Shown here: positions 23,349-32,254 of the stretch, piece after piece
Layout: every line of letters begins with the position of its first letter
How positions within the stretch are numbered: the stretch's first letter is position 1
Notes under the pieces: model-generated
What the model was told of the DNA's origin: nothing
What the model saw: the letters and a program-made list of their open reading frames with translations, nothing else
Databases searched by the model: none
Made by a program: the position numbers and the translations under genes
Origin: Streptomyces goshikiensis
GTDB lineage: Bacteria > Actinomycetota > Actinomycetes > Streptomycetales > Streptomycetaceae
DNA length: 64,000 nt
Assembly (NCBI RefSeq): GCF_014650555.1
Contig: NZ_BMVE01000015.1
Span: forward strand, 1-64,000
Direction: 5' to 3'

Positions 23349-24341
23349 TCACCAGCGCAGCAGCATCACCGCGCCGCTGGCTCCACTCGCGAGGCCGAAC
23401 AGGGCGACGGCGTCGCCGGGGGCCAGGCGGCGGTCGCGGACTGCTTGAGCGAGTTGGAGGGGCAGGGTCGCGGCGGCGGCGTTCCCCGTGTGGGGGAAGG
23501 TCGGGATGATCTGCGCGGGGTCGATGTCCATGCGGGCGCGGAAGGCGTCCACGAAGGGCTGGGACGGCTGATGGACGCAGACGAGGTCGAGTTCGCGGAC
23601 GTCCACGTCCTGTTCCTTGAGCCACTGGGCTGCCTGGGCGTCCAGTCCGGTGAAGGAGGCCAGGAGCGCGTCGGAGTCGACATGGAGGCCTTGGGGCTGG
23701 CCAGGGGCGTGATGGGGGTCGTAGAGGGTGGCCGCGGGCCAGCTCGTGGAGTTGGCCAGGAACACGGAGCCGGTGATGCCCGGGACGGGCGAGGCCTCCA
23801 CCAGGAGGGCTGCGCCCACATCGGCGCCGGTCAGGGAGGTGAGTCCGGTGCGCAGCCGGCTCCGGTCCAGCTCCCAGCGGGAGAGGCGGCTGAGGGTTTC
23901 CCCGCACGTGATCAGGACACGGCGGTGCTGGCCCGTGCGGATCAGGGCGTCGGCGACCTGGAGGGCGTTGATGACCCCGTTGCAGGCGTTGCCGATGTCG
24001 AAGGCGGGACAGGACAGACCTGTCTTCGCCGCGACGATGTGGGCGTTGGCGGGTTCACGGACATCGGCGCTGACGGCCGCGAAGAGGAGCAGGTCGATGT
24101 CGGTGGGGCGAAGGCGCGCGGTGTTCAGGAGCCTGGTTGCGGCGCGAGCGGCGAGGTCGGACGGCAGGTCCGCGGGGTTCGCGAGAGCGCGCTCGCGGAG
24201 GCCGAAGGCGCGCTGTATCAGGCCGGGAGGGAGTGCGAGCGAGGGGCTGTGCCGGCGCAGGCGTTGTTCGATCTCGCAGGCGCTCTGGCGTCCGGTGGGC
24301 AGGTGGACCGAGGCGTGGGTGATGCGGCTGTAGGCGTTCAC
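23349..24341 (-). CDS. Ketoacyl-ACP synthase III-like enzyme
   Basis: 330 residues of the thiolase-superfamily KAS III type. Catalytic triad: Cys120 in FDIGNACNGV, His in VCVHQPSQ, and Asn in HTGNAAAATLPLQLA; a Gly-rich C-terminus (FGLASGASGAVMLL) follows. KAS III enzymes condense an acyl-CoA with malonyl-ACP, but relatives (OleA, CerJ, ChlB3 types) do head-to-head condensation or acyl transfer. The GTG start overlaps the upstream reductase stop by 4 nt, so the SDR and KAS form a two-gene unit. It is not in a fab operon, which favours a specialised role. Confidence 0.85.
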   Translation of the reverse strand: MNAYSRITHASVHLPTGRQSACEIEQRLRRHSPSLALPPGLIQRAFGLRERALANPADLPSDLAARAATRLLNTARLRPTDIDLLLFAAVSADVREPANAHIVAAKTGLSCPAFDIGNACNGVINALQVADALIRTGQHRRVLITCGETLSRLSRWELDRSRLRTGLTSLTGADVGAALLVEASPVPGITGSVFLANSTSWPAATLYDPHHAPGQPQGLHVDSDALLASFTGLDAQAAQWLKEQDVDVRELDLVCVHQPSQPFVDAFRARMDIDPAQIIPTFPHTGNAAAATLPLQLAQAVRDRRLAPGDAVALFGLASGASGAVMLLRW

Positions 24342-25300
24342 GCCCTCTCCTTCGCATCACGGGAGGGCCGGCGCGGGCCCCGGCCGGGCGGGGGTACCGG
24401 TGATGGGACGGCCGCGGGGGTACGGGGCAGGCCGGTGACGGCGTGCTTGAGACGGTCCGTCCACGCCAGCGGCAGCAAGGTGTGGAGCGGGACCAGGAGA
24501 CGCGCGTCGCGCCCGACGACGTAGCGCGCTCGTGGCCGGCGGGCCGTCAGGCACGTCTCGACGGTGCGTGCCACCGGCTCAGGGCCGGGCACCCGACGGT
24601 CCACGGACGCGAACAGGCGGGCCGTGGCCTCGTATCCGGGACTGCCGGGGCCGCGGAACGCGTCGAGGTCGGTCAGAGCACGGCCGAGCATGGGGGTGGC
24701 GAACGCGCCGGGCTCGACCAGGCAGACGCGGACACCGAGGTGGGCCGCCTCCACGCGCAGGCAGTGCGTGAGCGCGGAGAGGGCGTGCTTGCCCGCGCTG
24801 TACCAGGCGCCCATCGGCCACGGAACACGGCCCAGACCCGACGAGATGTTCACGATCCGGCCCCCGCCGCGGGCGGCCATGCCCGGCAGGACCATCCGGC
24901 ACAGCCTGGCCGGACCCAGCAGATTCACCTCCAGCAGATACCGGGCCTGCTCGTCACCGATATCGGCCAGGGCACCCGCCCGCGGGATGCCGGCGTTGTT
25001 CACCAGTGCCCACGGCCCGCCTCCGGTCATCTCCGAGACCGTGCCCAGCGCCGTGTGGCAGGACTGCGCGCACGCCACGTCCAACTGCACGGTGCGCAGA
25101 GCCAGGCCACGCTCAGCAGCGTCCGCCTCCAGCTGCCGGGCCTTGCCCTGGTCGCGTGCTCCGGCGATCACATCCCAGCCCGCGCTCGCCAGACGGAACA
25201 CGATCACCCGGCCGAACCCGCCCGTCGCCCCCGTCACCAGCACACTGCGCCCGCCCGACGGCACGACCACGCCCCACACCCTTCTCAGCCCTGCCCTCAT
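24338..25300 (-). CDS. Short-chain dehydrogenase/reductase
   Basis: 320 residues. NAD(P) motif VLVTGATGGFGRVIVFRLA, NNAG in ALVNNAGIPRAGAL, Ser in NISSGLGRVP and YxxxK in AWYSAGKHALSAL make an intact catalytic set. The C-terminal 90 residues extend beyond the core and finish in a basic Pro-rich tail, as in classical lipid-type SDRs. Translationally coupled to the KAS III-like gene; the pair could make and reduce a beta-ketoacyl product, much as OleA and OleD do, though OleB and OleC are missing here (inference). Confidence 0.83.
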   Translation of the reverse strand: MRAGLRRVWGVVVPSGGRSVLVTGATGGFGRVIVFRLASAGWDVIAGARDQGKARQLEADAAERGLALRTVQLDVACAQSCHTALGTVSEMTGGGPWALVNNAGIPRAGALADIGDEQARYLLEVNLLGPARLCRMVLPGMAARGGGRIVNISSGLGRVPWPMGAWYSAGKHALSALTHCLRVEAAHLGVRVCLVEPGAFATPMLGRALTDLDAFRGPGSPGYEATARLFASVDRRVPGPEPVARTVETCLTARRPRARYVVGRDARLLVPLHTLLPLAWTDRLKHAVTGLPRTPAAVPSPVPPPGRGPRRPSRDAKERA

Positions 25301-25413
25301 GCCGTAGCCACCCGGCCACGCCCCTTACGGGGGACAACGACACCTCCCCGTCGAAGATGTGGTCCCGGGGCGCCGGGCCACACGGCGGGCTCGTCATCGG
25401 CGTCCAGCTGTGC

Positions 25414-26625
25414 TCACTTCGCCAGACGTCGTACGGCCGTCACCACGCTGCCCGCGGCGTCCTCCGTTGACATGTGCCGCGCGGCGGCGGTGGCCGCCTT
25501 CGCGTGAGCCGGATCCCGTACGGCGGTGACGAGCGCGTGGGTGAGGCGGTCGGCGGTCAGGGACCGGAATGGGATGGGGGCCGGTGCCGCGCCGATCGCG
25601 GCGAGCCGCGCGGCCCAGAAGGGCTGGTCAGCGGCGATCGGTACCGTGACGGACGGGATCCCGGCGCGGGCTGCCGCCGCCGTGGTGCCGGCTCCGGCGT
25701 GGTGGACGACGGCGGCCAGCCACGGGAAGAGCGGGCCGTGCGGTACGTCGCCGATGGTCAGGATGTCGTCCCCGTCCGCGACGAGCCCGGCGCTGCCCGA
25801 CTGGAGCACCCCTCGCAGCCCGGCTCGCCGCAGGGCCTGCACGGCGATCTCGCTCAGGCGTTCCCCATGGCCGGCGGCCATGCTGCCGAAGCCGACGAGC
25901 ACCGGTGGCGGTCCGGCCGCCAGGAAGTTCTCCAGCTCTGCGGGAAGCCGGCGGCCCGCGTCGAAGTACGGCCACCAGGAGCCGGTCACCGCCAGATGGG
26001 CCCTCCAGTCGGACGGGCGAGGCACCAGCGCTGTGCTGAAGCCGTGCAGGACGGGCCAGCCGGCCCGGTCCTGCCGCCGGCGCATGCGTGTGGCGGTGAG
26101 CGGCGGCAGCTGAAGGCGTTCGCGTAGTCGTGCCACCGCCGGCTCATAGACCCGGTCCGTCATGCGACGGGCGAAGCGCCCGGCGGCGCGGTTGCCGAAC
26201 CGGCCCAGCGAGCGGGCTCCCATGACGGTCGGGGCGAAGTCACCGGTCGGGGCGGTGGGTTGCAGGTACACGCCCATGCTCGGAATCCCGGTCGCCTCGG
26301 TGACGTGCCAGCCGAGCGGGGCGGTGGTGGCCGACAGCAGAAGCAGGTCCGTGCCCGCGTCCACGGCATCGGCGAACCCCTCTCCCAGGCCCGTGACGAA
26401 CGCGGCGGCGGCCCGCAGCAGCGCGCTCTTGCCTTGGACGTCACCGTGTTCCCGGGGGTCCGCGGGCAGCGGCCGGAACTCCAGCCCCGCTTCTTCGGCC
26501 AGGGGCGCGAACGACTCGGTGGCGGCGAGTGCGACCTCGTATCCGGCGTCCCGCAAGGCGGCACCCAGCCCGGTGTAGGGCGCGACGTCACCGCGTGATC
26601 CGGCCGTGGCGATCAGGATTCTCAT
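25414..26625 (-). CDS. UGT-type glycosyltransferase (GT1, MGT-like)
   Basis: 403 residues. N-terminal acceptor domain begins MRILIATAGSRGDVAPYTGLGAAL; the C-terminal nucleotide-sugar site reads VHHAGAGTTAAAARAGIPS and VPIAADQPFWAARLAAIGAAP, the GT1 signature shared by sterol, macrolide and glycopeptide glycosyltransferases. It starts 9 nt after the TipA-like regulator stop with GAGGAG between, so they form one unit. Such pairs often inactivate drugs by glycosylation; a biosynthetic tailoring role is the alternative. Confidence 0.87.
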   Translation of the reverse strand: MRILIATAGSRGDVAPYTGLGAALRDAGYEVALAATESFAPLAEEAGLEFRPLPADPREHGDVQGKSALLRAAAAFVTGLGEGFADAVDAGTDLLLLSATTAPLGWHVTEATGIPSMGVYLQPTAPTGDFAPTVMGARSLGRFGNRAAGRFARRMTDRVYEPAVARLRERLQLPPLTATRMRRRQDRAGWPVLHGFSTALVPRPSDWRAHLAVTGSWWPYFDAGRRLPAELENFLAAGPPPVLVGFGSMAAGHGERLSEIAVQALRRAGLRGVLQSGSAGLVADGDDILTIGDVPHGPLFPWLAAVVHHAGAGTTAAAARAGIPSVTVPIAADQPFWAARLAAIGAAPAPIPFRSLTADRLTHALVTAVRDPAHAKAATAAARHMSTEDAAGSVVTAVRRLAK

Positions 26626-26634
26626 GGGTGCTCC

Positions 26635-27422
26635 TCATATGCGGTTCTCGATGTGGATGCGGCGGGACGCGTTGGCGTGCACCGCTTCGGCCAGGTAGGC
26701 GGCAAGCCCCGGGCGCTGCTGCGACGGCGGCACGACGAGGGCGAAGGCGCGCGGGTCGGAGGCGAAGTCGTCGGCGATCCGCCGGTGCATCTCCGGCGGG
26801 CAGGGCGTGAACCAGCGGGACACGTGCAGCCGGTGCTCCTCCGCGATGTCCATGACCCGTTCGCCGTCGGCGGGTTCGCCGTCGTCGTGGCCCGCGAGCA
26901 GCTCCGCTCGCCAGGCGGCGGCCTCGGCCATGAGCCGGCGCCAGTCCTCCTTGGTGTGGGCGGAGGCCCGCGCCATCGCCTCCCGGTGCCCTTTCGAGTC
27001 CCGCCACTTCAGCTGGGCGTCGGTGGCGTAGCTGAGGTCGAACGCGATCTCCCCGAATACCTCGAAGCGTTCCTCGGGGGTCAGCGGCACCCCGGTCTGC
27101 TGGACCTCGATCGCACGCTCGGCCACCTCGGCCAGTTGCTGCAGTCGCGTGATCTCGTCGGCCAGTTGGCGCTGCCGGGTCCGCAGGTGCTCCAGCGCGT
27201 TGGCTTGCGGGTCGGCGAGGATCTCGGCGATCTCGTCCAGGGGAAAGCCCAGTTCGCGGTAGAAGAGGATCTGCTGGAGCCGTGCCAGGTCGACGTCTTC
27301 GTAGTGGCGGTACCCGGCCCGGCTGCGGCCACCCGGTGAGAGGAGTCCGGTCGGTCGTAGTGGTGCAGTGTGCGTACGGTCACCCCGGCGAAGGCCGAGA
27401 CCTGACCCACGGTGTAGCCCAT
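26635..27422 (-). pseudogene. TipA-like MerR regulator with a frameshift
   Basis: From an ATG at 27422 the frame gives a MerR DNA-binding start (MGYTVGQVSAFAGVTVRTLHHYDR). After that a base is missing near 27350; the next frame continues exactly as expected with TGLLSPGGRSRAGYRHYEDV, LARLQQILFYRELGFPLDEI and the TipAS domain. The latter has SYATDAQLKWRDSKG and HVSRWFTPCPPEMH, with Cys at the position that binds thiopeptides in TipAS. The C-terminal part from a GTG at 27126 could still be made alone as a 163-residue TipAS-like protein. It lies directly upstream of the glycosyltransferase gene. Sequencing error is the main alternative. Confidence 0.8.
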
Positions 27423-28099
27423 GGACCTGCCCTTTCGTTCGGCAACAGCCTCAAGCCTGACGTAGGGAGAGGGTCAACCCGGGATCCTGCGACGCTTCGG
27501 ACCCTCGTCGGCGGGGAGGTCGGTCGATCCGCGAGCCGGCAGCCCCTCGTCCTCGGCCGCGACGACGACGCCGGCGGTGGATACGTCAGGGGCCAGATGC
27601 TCGTGCGACGGCGGTCACAGCGGGGCGGCCGTACGCACCCCCGGCAAGGGCGGCGAGGGTGGCGCGGGTGGCTTCAGCTCCGCACGCAGCGGGACCAACG
27701 GGACGGGCCCGGGGACCCCGTGCCGTACGGCGAGGAGGTGTACACACCCGTCGGCGCCGACGGCACCGGCGGGAACGTCCAGACCAGCGAGCTCCTCGAC
27801 CGACACCCCCGCCTACGGACAAGGCGGCGCCGGAGGGGAGAGCGGCTACGGAGGGAACGGCGGTCCCGTGCCCGATGACAAGGACGGAAAGGCCGGCGGC
27901 GACGGCGCCGTGAAGTTCACCCGGACTTCCGCCAACACCTGACGGCCTGCGGCACAGTTCCCCCCGGCCCTGCTCACCCGCGCCCGCTCGCGGCGGGCAG
28001 ACCAGACACCCTCACGCTGCCACCAGTGGCAGAGGAGTCCACGTCGCCGGCGCGGGTGGGGAGGTGCTGTGCGCAGTGCTGTCGATGAGCTGGACCGGG
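27423..28099 (+). other. Spacer with a frameshifted glycine-rich relic
   Basis: At 27577-27942 on the plus strand two frames carry Gly-rich, secreted-type sequence: GKGGEGGAGGFSS, then VPYGEEVYTPVGADGTGGNVQ in another frame, then YGQGGAGGESGYGGNGGPVPDDKDG in the first. This looks like a broken gene for a glycine-rich extracellular protein, but the family is not recognised. The remaining bases up to 28099 hold no gene. Confidence 0.4.
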
Positions 28100-29005
28100 T
28101 CAGCCTGCCAGTCGGGTGAGGGCCAGGGCGTGTGCGCGGTCGAGGGAGTCGGCGGCGGCGCAGGGGACGTCCGGCTGCACACCGGTGCCCTCCCAGTTCG
28201 TGCCGGAGACGGGGTTGATGGCGCGGCCGACGGGGACGGTGGCTTCCAGGTGCGGGTGCAGGGTCCAGCCCTGGCACGGGTGCGCGCCGCCGCGGGTGGG
28301 CTCGCCGACTACCACGGCGCGGCCGAGCTGCTGGAGGTCGTATGCCAGTTCCTCAGAGGCAGAGAAGGTGCTCTCGCTTGACAGCACGTACAGCGGCTTG
28401 CTGCCGCCGAAGCGCGCGCCGGGAACGTGCGGCAGGCTCCAGGACTGCTCGCTGCGCTCGCCGCCGCGCCAGTACATGGTGTTGAGGTGGGTGCGCTCGT
28501 CGAGCAGGTAGCTGCAGACGAACGCGACGGTGTCCGGGTCGCCGCCCCGGTTGGCCCGCAGGTCCACGATCAGCGCCTCGGCGCGGGAGGCCAGGGTGAG
28601 CGCGGCGCCCAGCGGCTCGGCGGCCCACTCCAGCGGGAACAGCATCGGTGCCAGCTCCACCACGGCGACCCCTCCGTCGAGCAACTGCACCCGGGGTGCG
28701 CCGCCCAGAGAGGCATCGAAGTCCCGGCGCATGGCGTCCAGGGTGGCCGCCCCCCGCTTGGGGGAGACCGGGTCGGCGTGGTGCTTGAGTCTCAGGTGCC
28801 GGTCGCCGTTGACGGACTGCAGGTCCGCGGTGACCAGGCGGCCGAGCTCCTCGGCGTCGTCGACGTCGTAGGCGCCCTCGATGAGGCGTTGTTGCAGCAG
28901 GTCGACCAACTGCTCGGCTATCTCGGGGAAAACGTAGTGCTCGGTCAGCAGCCGGGCCATCTCGTCGATAACAGGGGCTGGTGCAAGCTTCGTTGGAGTC
29001 GTCAT
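28100..29005 (-). CDS. S41 family (tail-specific/IRBP-type) peptidase
   Basis: 301 residues. The tail-specific protease core is present: ALIVDLRANRGGDPDTVAF, then PLYVLSSESTFSASEELAYDLQ with the catalytic Ser in the STFSASE motif and VVVGEPTRGGAHP. There is no PDZ domain and no signal peptide, so it resembles the short IRBP-like members found next to regulators in streptomycetes. The N-terminal helical part (VIDEMARLLTEHYVFPEIAEQL) is characteristic of these. Divergent from an ArsR-family gene 57 nt away that probably controls it. Confidence 0.87.
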   Translation of the reverse strand: MTTPTKLAPAPVIDEMARLLTEHYVFPEIAEQLVDLLQQRLIEGAYDVDDAEELGRLVTADLQSVNGDRHLRLKHHADPVSPKRGAATLDAMRRDFDASLGGAPRVQLLDGGVAVVELAPMLFPLEWAAEPLGAALTLASRAEALIVDLRANRGGDPDTVAFVCSYLLDERTHLNTMYWRGGERSEQSWSLPHVPGARFGGSKPLYVLSSESTFSASEELAYDLQQLGRAVVVGEPTRGGAHPCQGWTLHPHLEATVPVGRAINPVSGTNWEGTGVQPDVPCAAADSLDRAHALALTRLAG

Positions 29006-29037
29006 GGCTGGGAGTAGAGCACTGCCCTTGCGAAAGC

Positions 29038-29053
29038 GTCAAAGGGTTTGGAC
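29038..29053. promoter_or_regulatory. Putative ArsR-type operator between S41 peptidase and regulator
   Basis: An imperfect inverted repeat, GTCAAA-GGGT-TTGGAC, lies midway between the two divergent starts. Its position and size suit a dimeric winged-helix repressor acting on both genes. It also overlaps the TTG that is an alternative start of the regulator. Confidence 0.4.
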
Positions 29054-29062
29054 ACTTTAGCT

Positions 29063-29623
29063 ATGCGTGATCAGCCTCCCTGCTCGCCGCCTCCAGGTTC
29101 GCCGCCTCCTGAGGACGTCCTGGAGATCGTTGCGCCTGAGCAATTCGCGGCGCTCGCCCACCCGTTGCGCCAGCGGCTGCTCTTCGCCCTGGGCCACCGG
29201 CCTGCCACCACCAGCCAGCTCGCCGCGCAACTCGACGCGAAGAAGGGCAACGTGGCCCACCACCTCAAGGTGCTCCGCGAGGCCGGGCTGGTCCACATCG
29301 CCGAGACGCGCCAGGTCCGCGGTGGCACCGAGCAGTACTACCAGCGCACGGCCCGCCAGATGGTCGTCGCCGAACCTCAAGCGGCAGGCACCGCCGCGAT
29401 GCTGGCCGCGGTCGCCCAGGAGCTGGACCTCTCGCCCGCCGAGCCCCTCCTGACACTGCGCCACCTGCGTCTGAGCCCCGGGAAGGCAAGAGAACTCGGC
29501 GAGGCCCTCGCCCAACTGGTCGAGGGGGTCGATGAGGCCGAGGAGGAGCCGGAAGACCAGCCCGTACATGGCGTGTTGGTGGCGCTCTATCAGCAGGCTC
29601 CGCCGGCCAGCCCCACTTGGTAG
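29063..29623 (+). CDS. ArsR-family winged-helix regulator
   Basis: 186 residues. A Pro-rich N-terminus is followed by FAALAHPLRQRLLFALGHRPATTSQLAAQL, NVAHHLKVLREAGLVHIAETRQ and TEQYYQRT, the ArsR/SmtB-type winged helix with the recognition helix in GNVAHHLKVL. No Cys-rich metal site is seen, so the effector is probably not a metal. The start is uncertain: a TTG at 29048 has AAAGGG nearby, the ATG at 29063 has no ribosome site and could be leaderless. Divergent from the S41 peptidase gene. Confidence 0.83.
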   Translation: MRDQPPCSPPPGSPPPEDVLEIVAPEQFAALAHPLRQRLLFALGHRPATTSQLAAQLDAKKGNVAHHLKVLREAGLVHIAETRQVRGGTEQYYQRTARQMVVAEPQAAGTAAMLAAVAQELDLSPAEPLLTLRHLRLSPGKARELGEALAQLVEGVDEAEEEPEDQPVHGVLVALYQQAPPASPTW

Positions 29624-29675
29624 GGCGGGCCCACCGGTCGGCCCGGATCCTCACCGAGTCCTTCCACTGATGCCA

Positions 29676-30218
29676 TCAACGAGTGGTTGTGACGTACTGG
29701 GTCGACGACAGCTCGAACACCCGTACTCGCCGACCGCCGGTGGGATTGACGGTCTCACGGGCCGGATGCATCCCCAGTTTGGTCATGATCCGTTCGGAGG
29801 CGTCGTTGCCCACTTGAGTGATGCTGACGATCCGCTCCAGCCCTCGCTCTTCGAAGCCGAACCGCACAGCGGCCGCAGCGGCTTCGGTGGCCAAGCCCTG
29901 CCCCCAGTGGGAACGTCCCAGCCGCCAGCCGACCTCAACCGCCGGCAGTACCTCCGGCAGGAAGGCGGGCACCGAAAGCCCGGTGAAACCGGCCAGTTCG
30001 CCAGTGGACCGGATCTCCACGGCGAACAGACCGAAGCCCTGTGACTCCCACTCGCTCTCCCATGCCTGGATACCACTGCGAGTCTGCTGTTCGTCCCGGA
30101 CGCTGCCGTGACGGATCCACCGCATGACCTCGGGATCGGCATTGATGGCAGCCATGGGCGCAACGTCTTCCTCGCGCCAGCGACGCAGGATCAAACGGGG
30201 AGTCTCAAGCGTGACCAT
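29676..30218 (-). CDS. GNAT acetyltransferase, RimJ/RimL type
   Basis: 180 residues from MVTLETPRLILRRW, the standard opening of RimJ/RimL-type GNATs. It carries VGWRLGRSHWGQGLATEAAAAAVRFGF (acetyl-CoA loop, the GQGLA form of Q/RxxGxG/A) and ERIVSITQVGNDASERIMTKLGM. The substrate (protein N-terminus or small amine) is not predictable. An ATG at 30236 would add six residues. It lies tail to tail with the ArsR-family gene, so it is independently transcribed. Confidence 0.85.
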   Translation of the reverse strand: MVTLETPRLILRRWREEDVAPMAAINADPEVMRWIRHGSVRDEQQTRSGIQAWESEWESQGFGLFAVEIRSTGELAGFTGLSVPAFLPEVLPAVEVGWRLGRSHWGQGLATEAAAAAVRFGFEERGLERIVSITQVGNDASERIMTKLGMHPARETVNPTGGRRVRVFELSSTQYVTTTR

Positions 30219-30384
30219 CCAGTGATTCTGGATCACAACATAGGCCCACCGCCATCCTCACCAGCCATCTTCGACACACGCCCGCATGGATCTCGTACAC
30301 CCTCTCGACGGCGGGAGGGCGCGCGCCACTGCCGCCGGCCCCACGCCTGCGGCTCGCGCGCTCACCCGGTAGGCCGTGAACCTG

Positions 30385-30858
30385 TCACCACGGGGTTCGT
30401 ACTCCTTGCCCATCGGACCGACCGGATCGATCAGCAGCGGAAAGGGGCTGCGGACGGCAGGAAGCCGGGGGCTGCCAGTCAGAGTCTGCACCGGCGGACC
30501 TCATCCGGTGCTGGTGCGCCCGGGCCGTGGCCATCAACGCGTCCAGGGTGTCTCGGGTCCGCAGGAGGTCGGCGATGTGCGCGGAGAGCCGCTCACGCTC
30601 CAGTGCCATCCGCTCCAGCGCGGCATCGGAGGTCTCTTCGCTGGGCGAGTCGATGCAGGGCATCAGCTCGACGATGGTCCGGCTGGACAGGCCAGCGGTG
30701 TACATCCGCTGGATGAACGCGACCCGTTCGACCTCACTGTCCGTGTAGTGCCGTTGTCCGCTGGGGCTGCGGGTGCTGGTGAGCAGTCCTTGTTCCTCGT
30801 AGTAGCGCACGGACCGGACGCTGACTCCGGCGCGCGATGCGAGCTCCCCGATCCGCAT
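30385..30858 (-). CDS. MerR-family regulator
   Basis: 157 residues. The N-terminal winged helix is intact (MRIGELASRAGVSVRSVRYY, EEQGLL, SGQRHYTDSEVERVAFIQRM), followed by the dimerisation coiled coil (ALERMALERERLSAHIADLLRTRDTL). It lacks MerR-type Cys metal ligands beyond a lone Cys in LMPCID and ends in a short Pro/Ser tail, resembling SoxR/CueR-like regulators of enoate reductases. Divergent from the old-yellow-enzyme gene, with a MerR-type promoter between them. Confidence 0.87.
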   Translation of the reverse strand: MRIGELASRAGVSVRSVRYYEEQGLLTSTRSPSGQRHYTDSEVERVAFIQRMYTAGLSSRTIVELMPCIDSPSEETSDAALERMALERERLSAHIADLLRTRDTLDALMATARAHQHRMRSAGADSDWQPPASCRPQPLSAADRSGRSDGQGVRTPW

Positions 30859-30892
30859 AGGACCTCCTGGCGAAGTTGAGCGTCGTAGACCC

Positions 30893-30924
30893 TTGCCTCT
30901 GACGTCGATGTCAGGTTTTAGCGT
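30893..30924 (+). promoter_or_regulatory. MerR-type promoter/operator of the ene-reductase gene
   Basis: A -35-like TTGCCT (30893-30898) and a -10-like TAGCGT or TTTTAG around 30916-30924 are separated by an overlong spacer of about 18-20 bp. The spacer is filled by the dyad CTGAC-GTCGAT-GTCAG (30899-30914). This is the arrangement on which MerR regulators act, by twisting the DNA. It sits between the divergent MerR and ene-reductase genes. Confidence 0.6.
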
Positions 30925-30975
30925 AGCCGCTGTGCCCCCGAAACGCGGGCACGGCAGTTACGAAGGAGCCCGGAC

Positions 30976-32049
30976 ATGACGAGTCTGTTCACCAGTTACC
31001 AACTTGGCGGTCTCACCCTGCCCAACCGGATGGTCATGGCCCCGATGACCCGAGCCCGGGCCGCGGCCGGCGGCCTGGCGACCCCTTCCATGGCGACGTA
31101 CTACGCCCAGAGGGCCACGGCCGGCCTGATCGTGAGCGAAGGGGTGCAGCCGAGCCTGATCGGGCAGTCCAACCCGGGCACACCCGGACTGTTCACCGAC
31201 GAGCAGGTCGAGGCGTGGCGCCCCGTGACCGCCGCCGTCCACGCCAACGGAGGACGGATCTTCGCCCAGCTCATGCACGGCGGCCGGGTCTCGCACCCCG
31301 ACACCACCGGCCTACAGCCGGTCGGGCCCTCGGCGGTCCCCGCCGTCGGCGACGTCTTCACCCCCACCGGGCCGCAGCCCGCCCCGATGCCGCGCGCCTT
31401 GAGCACCACCGAAGTACCCGAACACGCGCGGTCCTACGCCCGGGCCGCCCAGCGCGCCGTGGAGGCGGACTTCGACGGAGTGGAACTGCACGGTGCCAAC
31501 GGATACCTGATCTCCCAGTTCCTGTCGTCCAACGCCAATCTGCGCACCGACCGCTACGGGGGCCCGATCGCCAACCGCATCAGGTTCGTCGTCGAGGCCG
31601 TCGCCGCCACCGTCGAGGCCGTCGGTGGGGAGAGGACCGGCATCCGGCTCTCACCGGGCGGGACGTTCTGGGGAGTGGAGGAGAGCGAGGTCCGCGACCT
31701 CTACACCGCGTTGCTGACCGAACTGGCACCGCTCGGATTGGCATACGTGCACCTCGAAGCCACCGCGGAGGAGGCCACGCTCGTCGCCCTGCGCCGCGCG
31801 TGGCCGGGCACCCTCGTGATGAACCCGGTCTTTCCGATGGGCGCGAAGCAGACAGGTAGGGACGACGCCGACCACTGGCTCGGCCTGGGTGCCGACCTCA
31901 TCAGCTTCGGCCGGGCCTTCCTCGCCAACCCCGACCTCGTCGAGCGGCTACGGGGCGGACTTCCCCTCACCCCGGTCGACGAGGCGACGTACTTCCAGGG
32001 CGGCGATACGGGATTCCTGACCTATCCGGCCCACCAGTACGCGGCTTGA
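30976..32049 (+). CDS. Old yellow enzyme-type alkene reductase
   Basis: 357 residues, an FMN-dependent TIM barrel of the NemA/OYE family that reduces activated alkenes, nitro-olefins or nitrate esters with NADPH. Motifs: LTLPNRMVMAPMTRARA, FAQLMHGGRVSHP, FDGVELHGANGYLISQFLS with the HGAN substrate-binding pair and NLRTDRYGGPIANRIRF, and LGADLISFGRAFLANPDLVERL near the phosphate site. GAAGGAG lies 6-12 nt upstream of the ATG. It is probably induced through the divergent MerR regulator in response to electrophiles (inference). Confidence 0.92.
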   Translation: MTSLFTSYQLGGLTLPNRMVMAPMTRARAAAGGLATPSMATYYAQRATAGLIVSEGVQPSLIGQSNPGTPGLFTDEQVEAWRPVTAAVHANGGRIFAQLMHGGRVSHPDTTGLQPVGPSAVPAVGDVFTPTGPQPAPMPRALSTTEVPEHARSYARAAQRAVEADFDGVELHGANGYLISQFLSSNANLRTDRYGGPIANRIRFVVEAVAATVEAVGGERTGIRLSPGGTFWGVEESEVRDLYTALLTELAPLGLAYVHLEATAEEATLVALRRAWPGTLVMNPVFPMGAKQTGRDDADHWLGLGADLISFGRAFLANPDLVERLRGGLPLTPVDEATYFQGGDTGFLTYPAHQYAA

Positions 32050-32254
32050 TCTCCGGCTGGGTCGCTGCCTCAGCGGAGGGCCGTGGCTGTGGTGGTCCGG
32101 CATCGACGCCAGCGTTCGTTCGCCGCTTCGACGTGGAGCACACCTCTCGCCGCCTGTTCAAGCAGGTGCTCGGCTCGCTGCTCGGGTCCGAGAACCACAC
32201 CCGGGCCGGCACGCGGCGCGGGATGAGGCGACGAGCTGAACACCAAGGCAGGTG

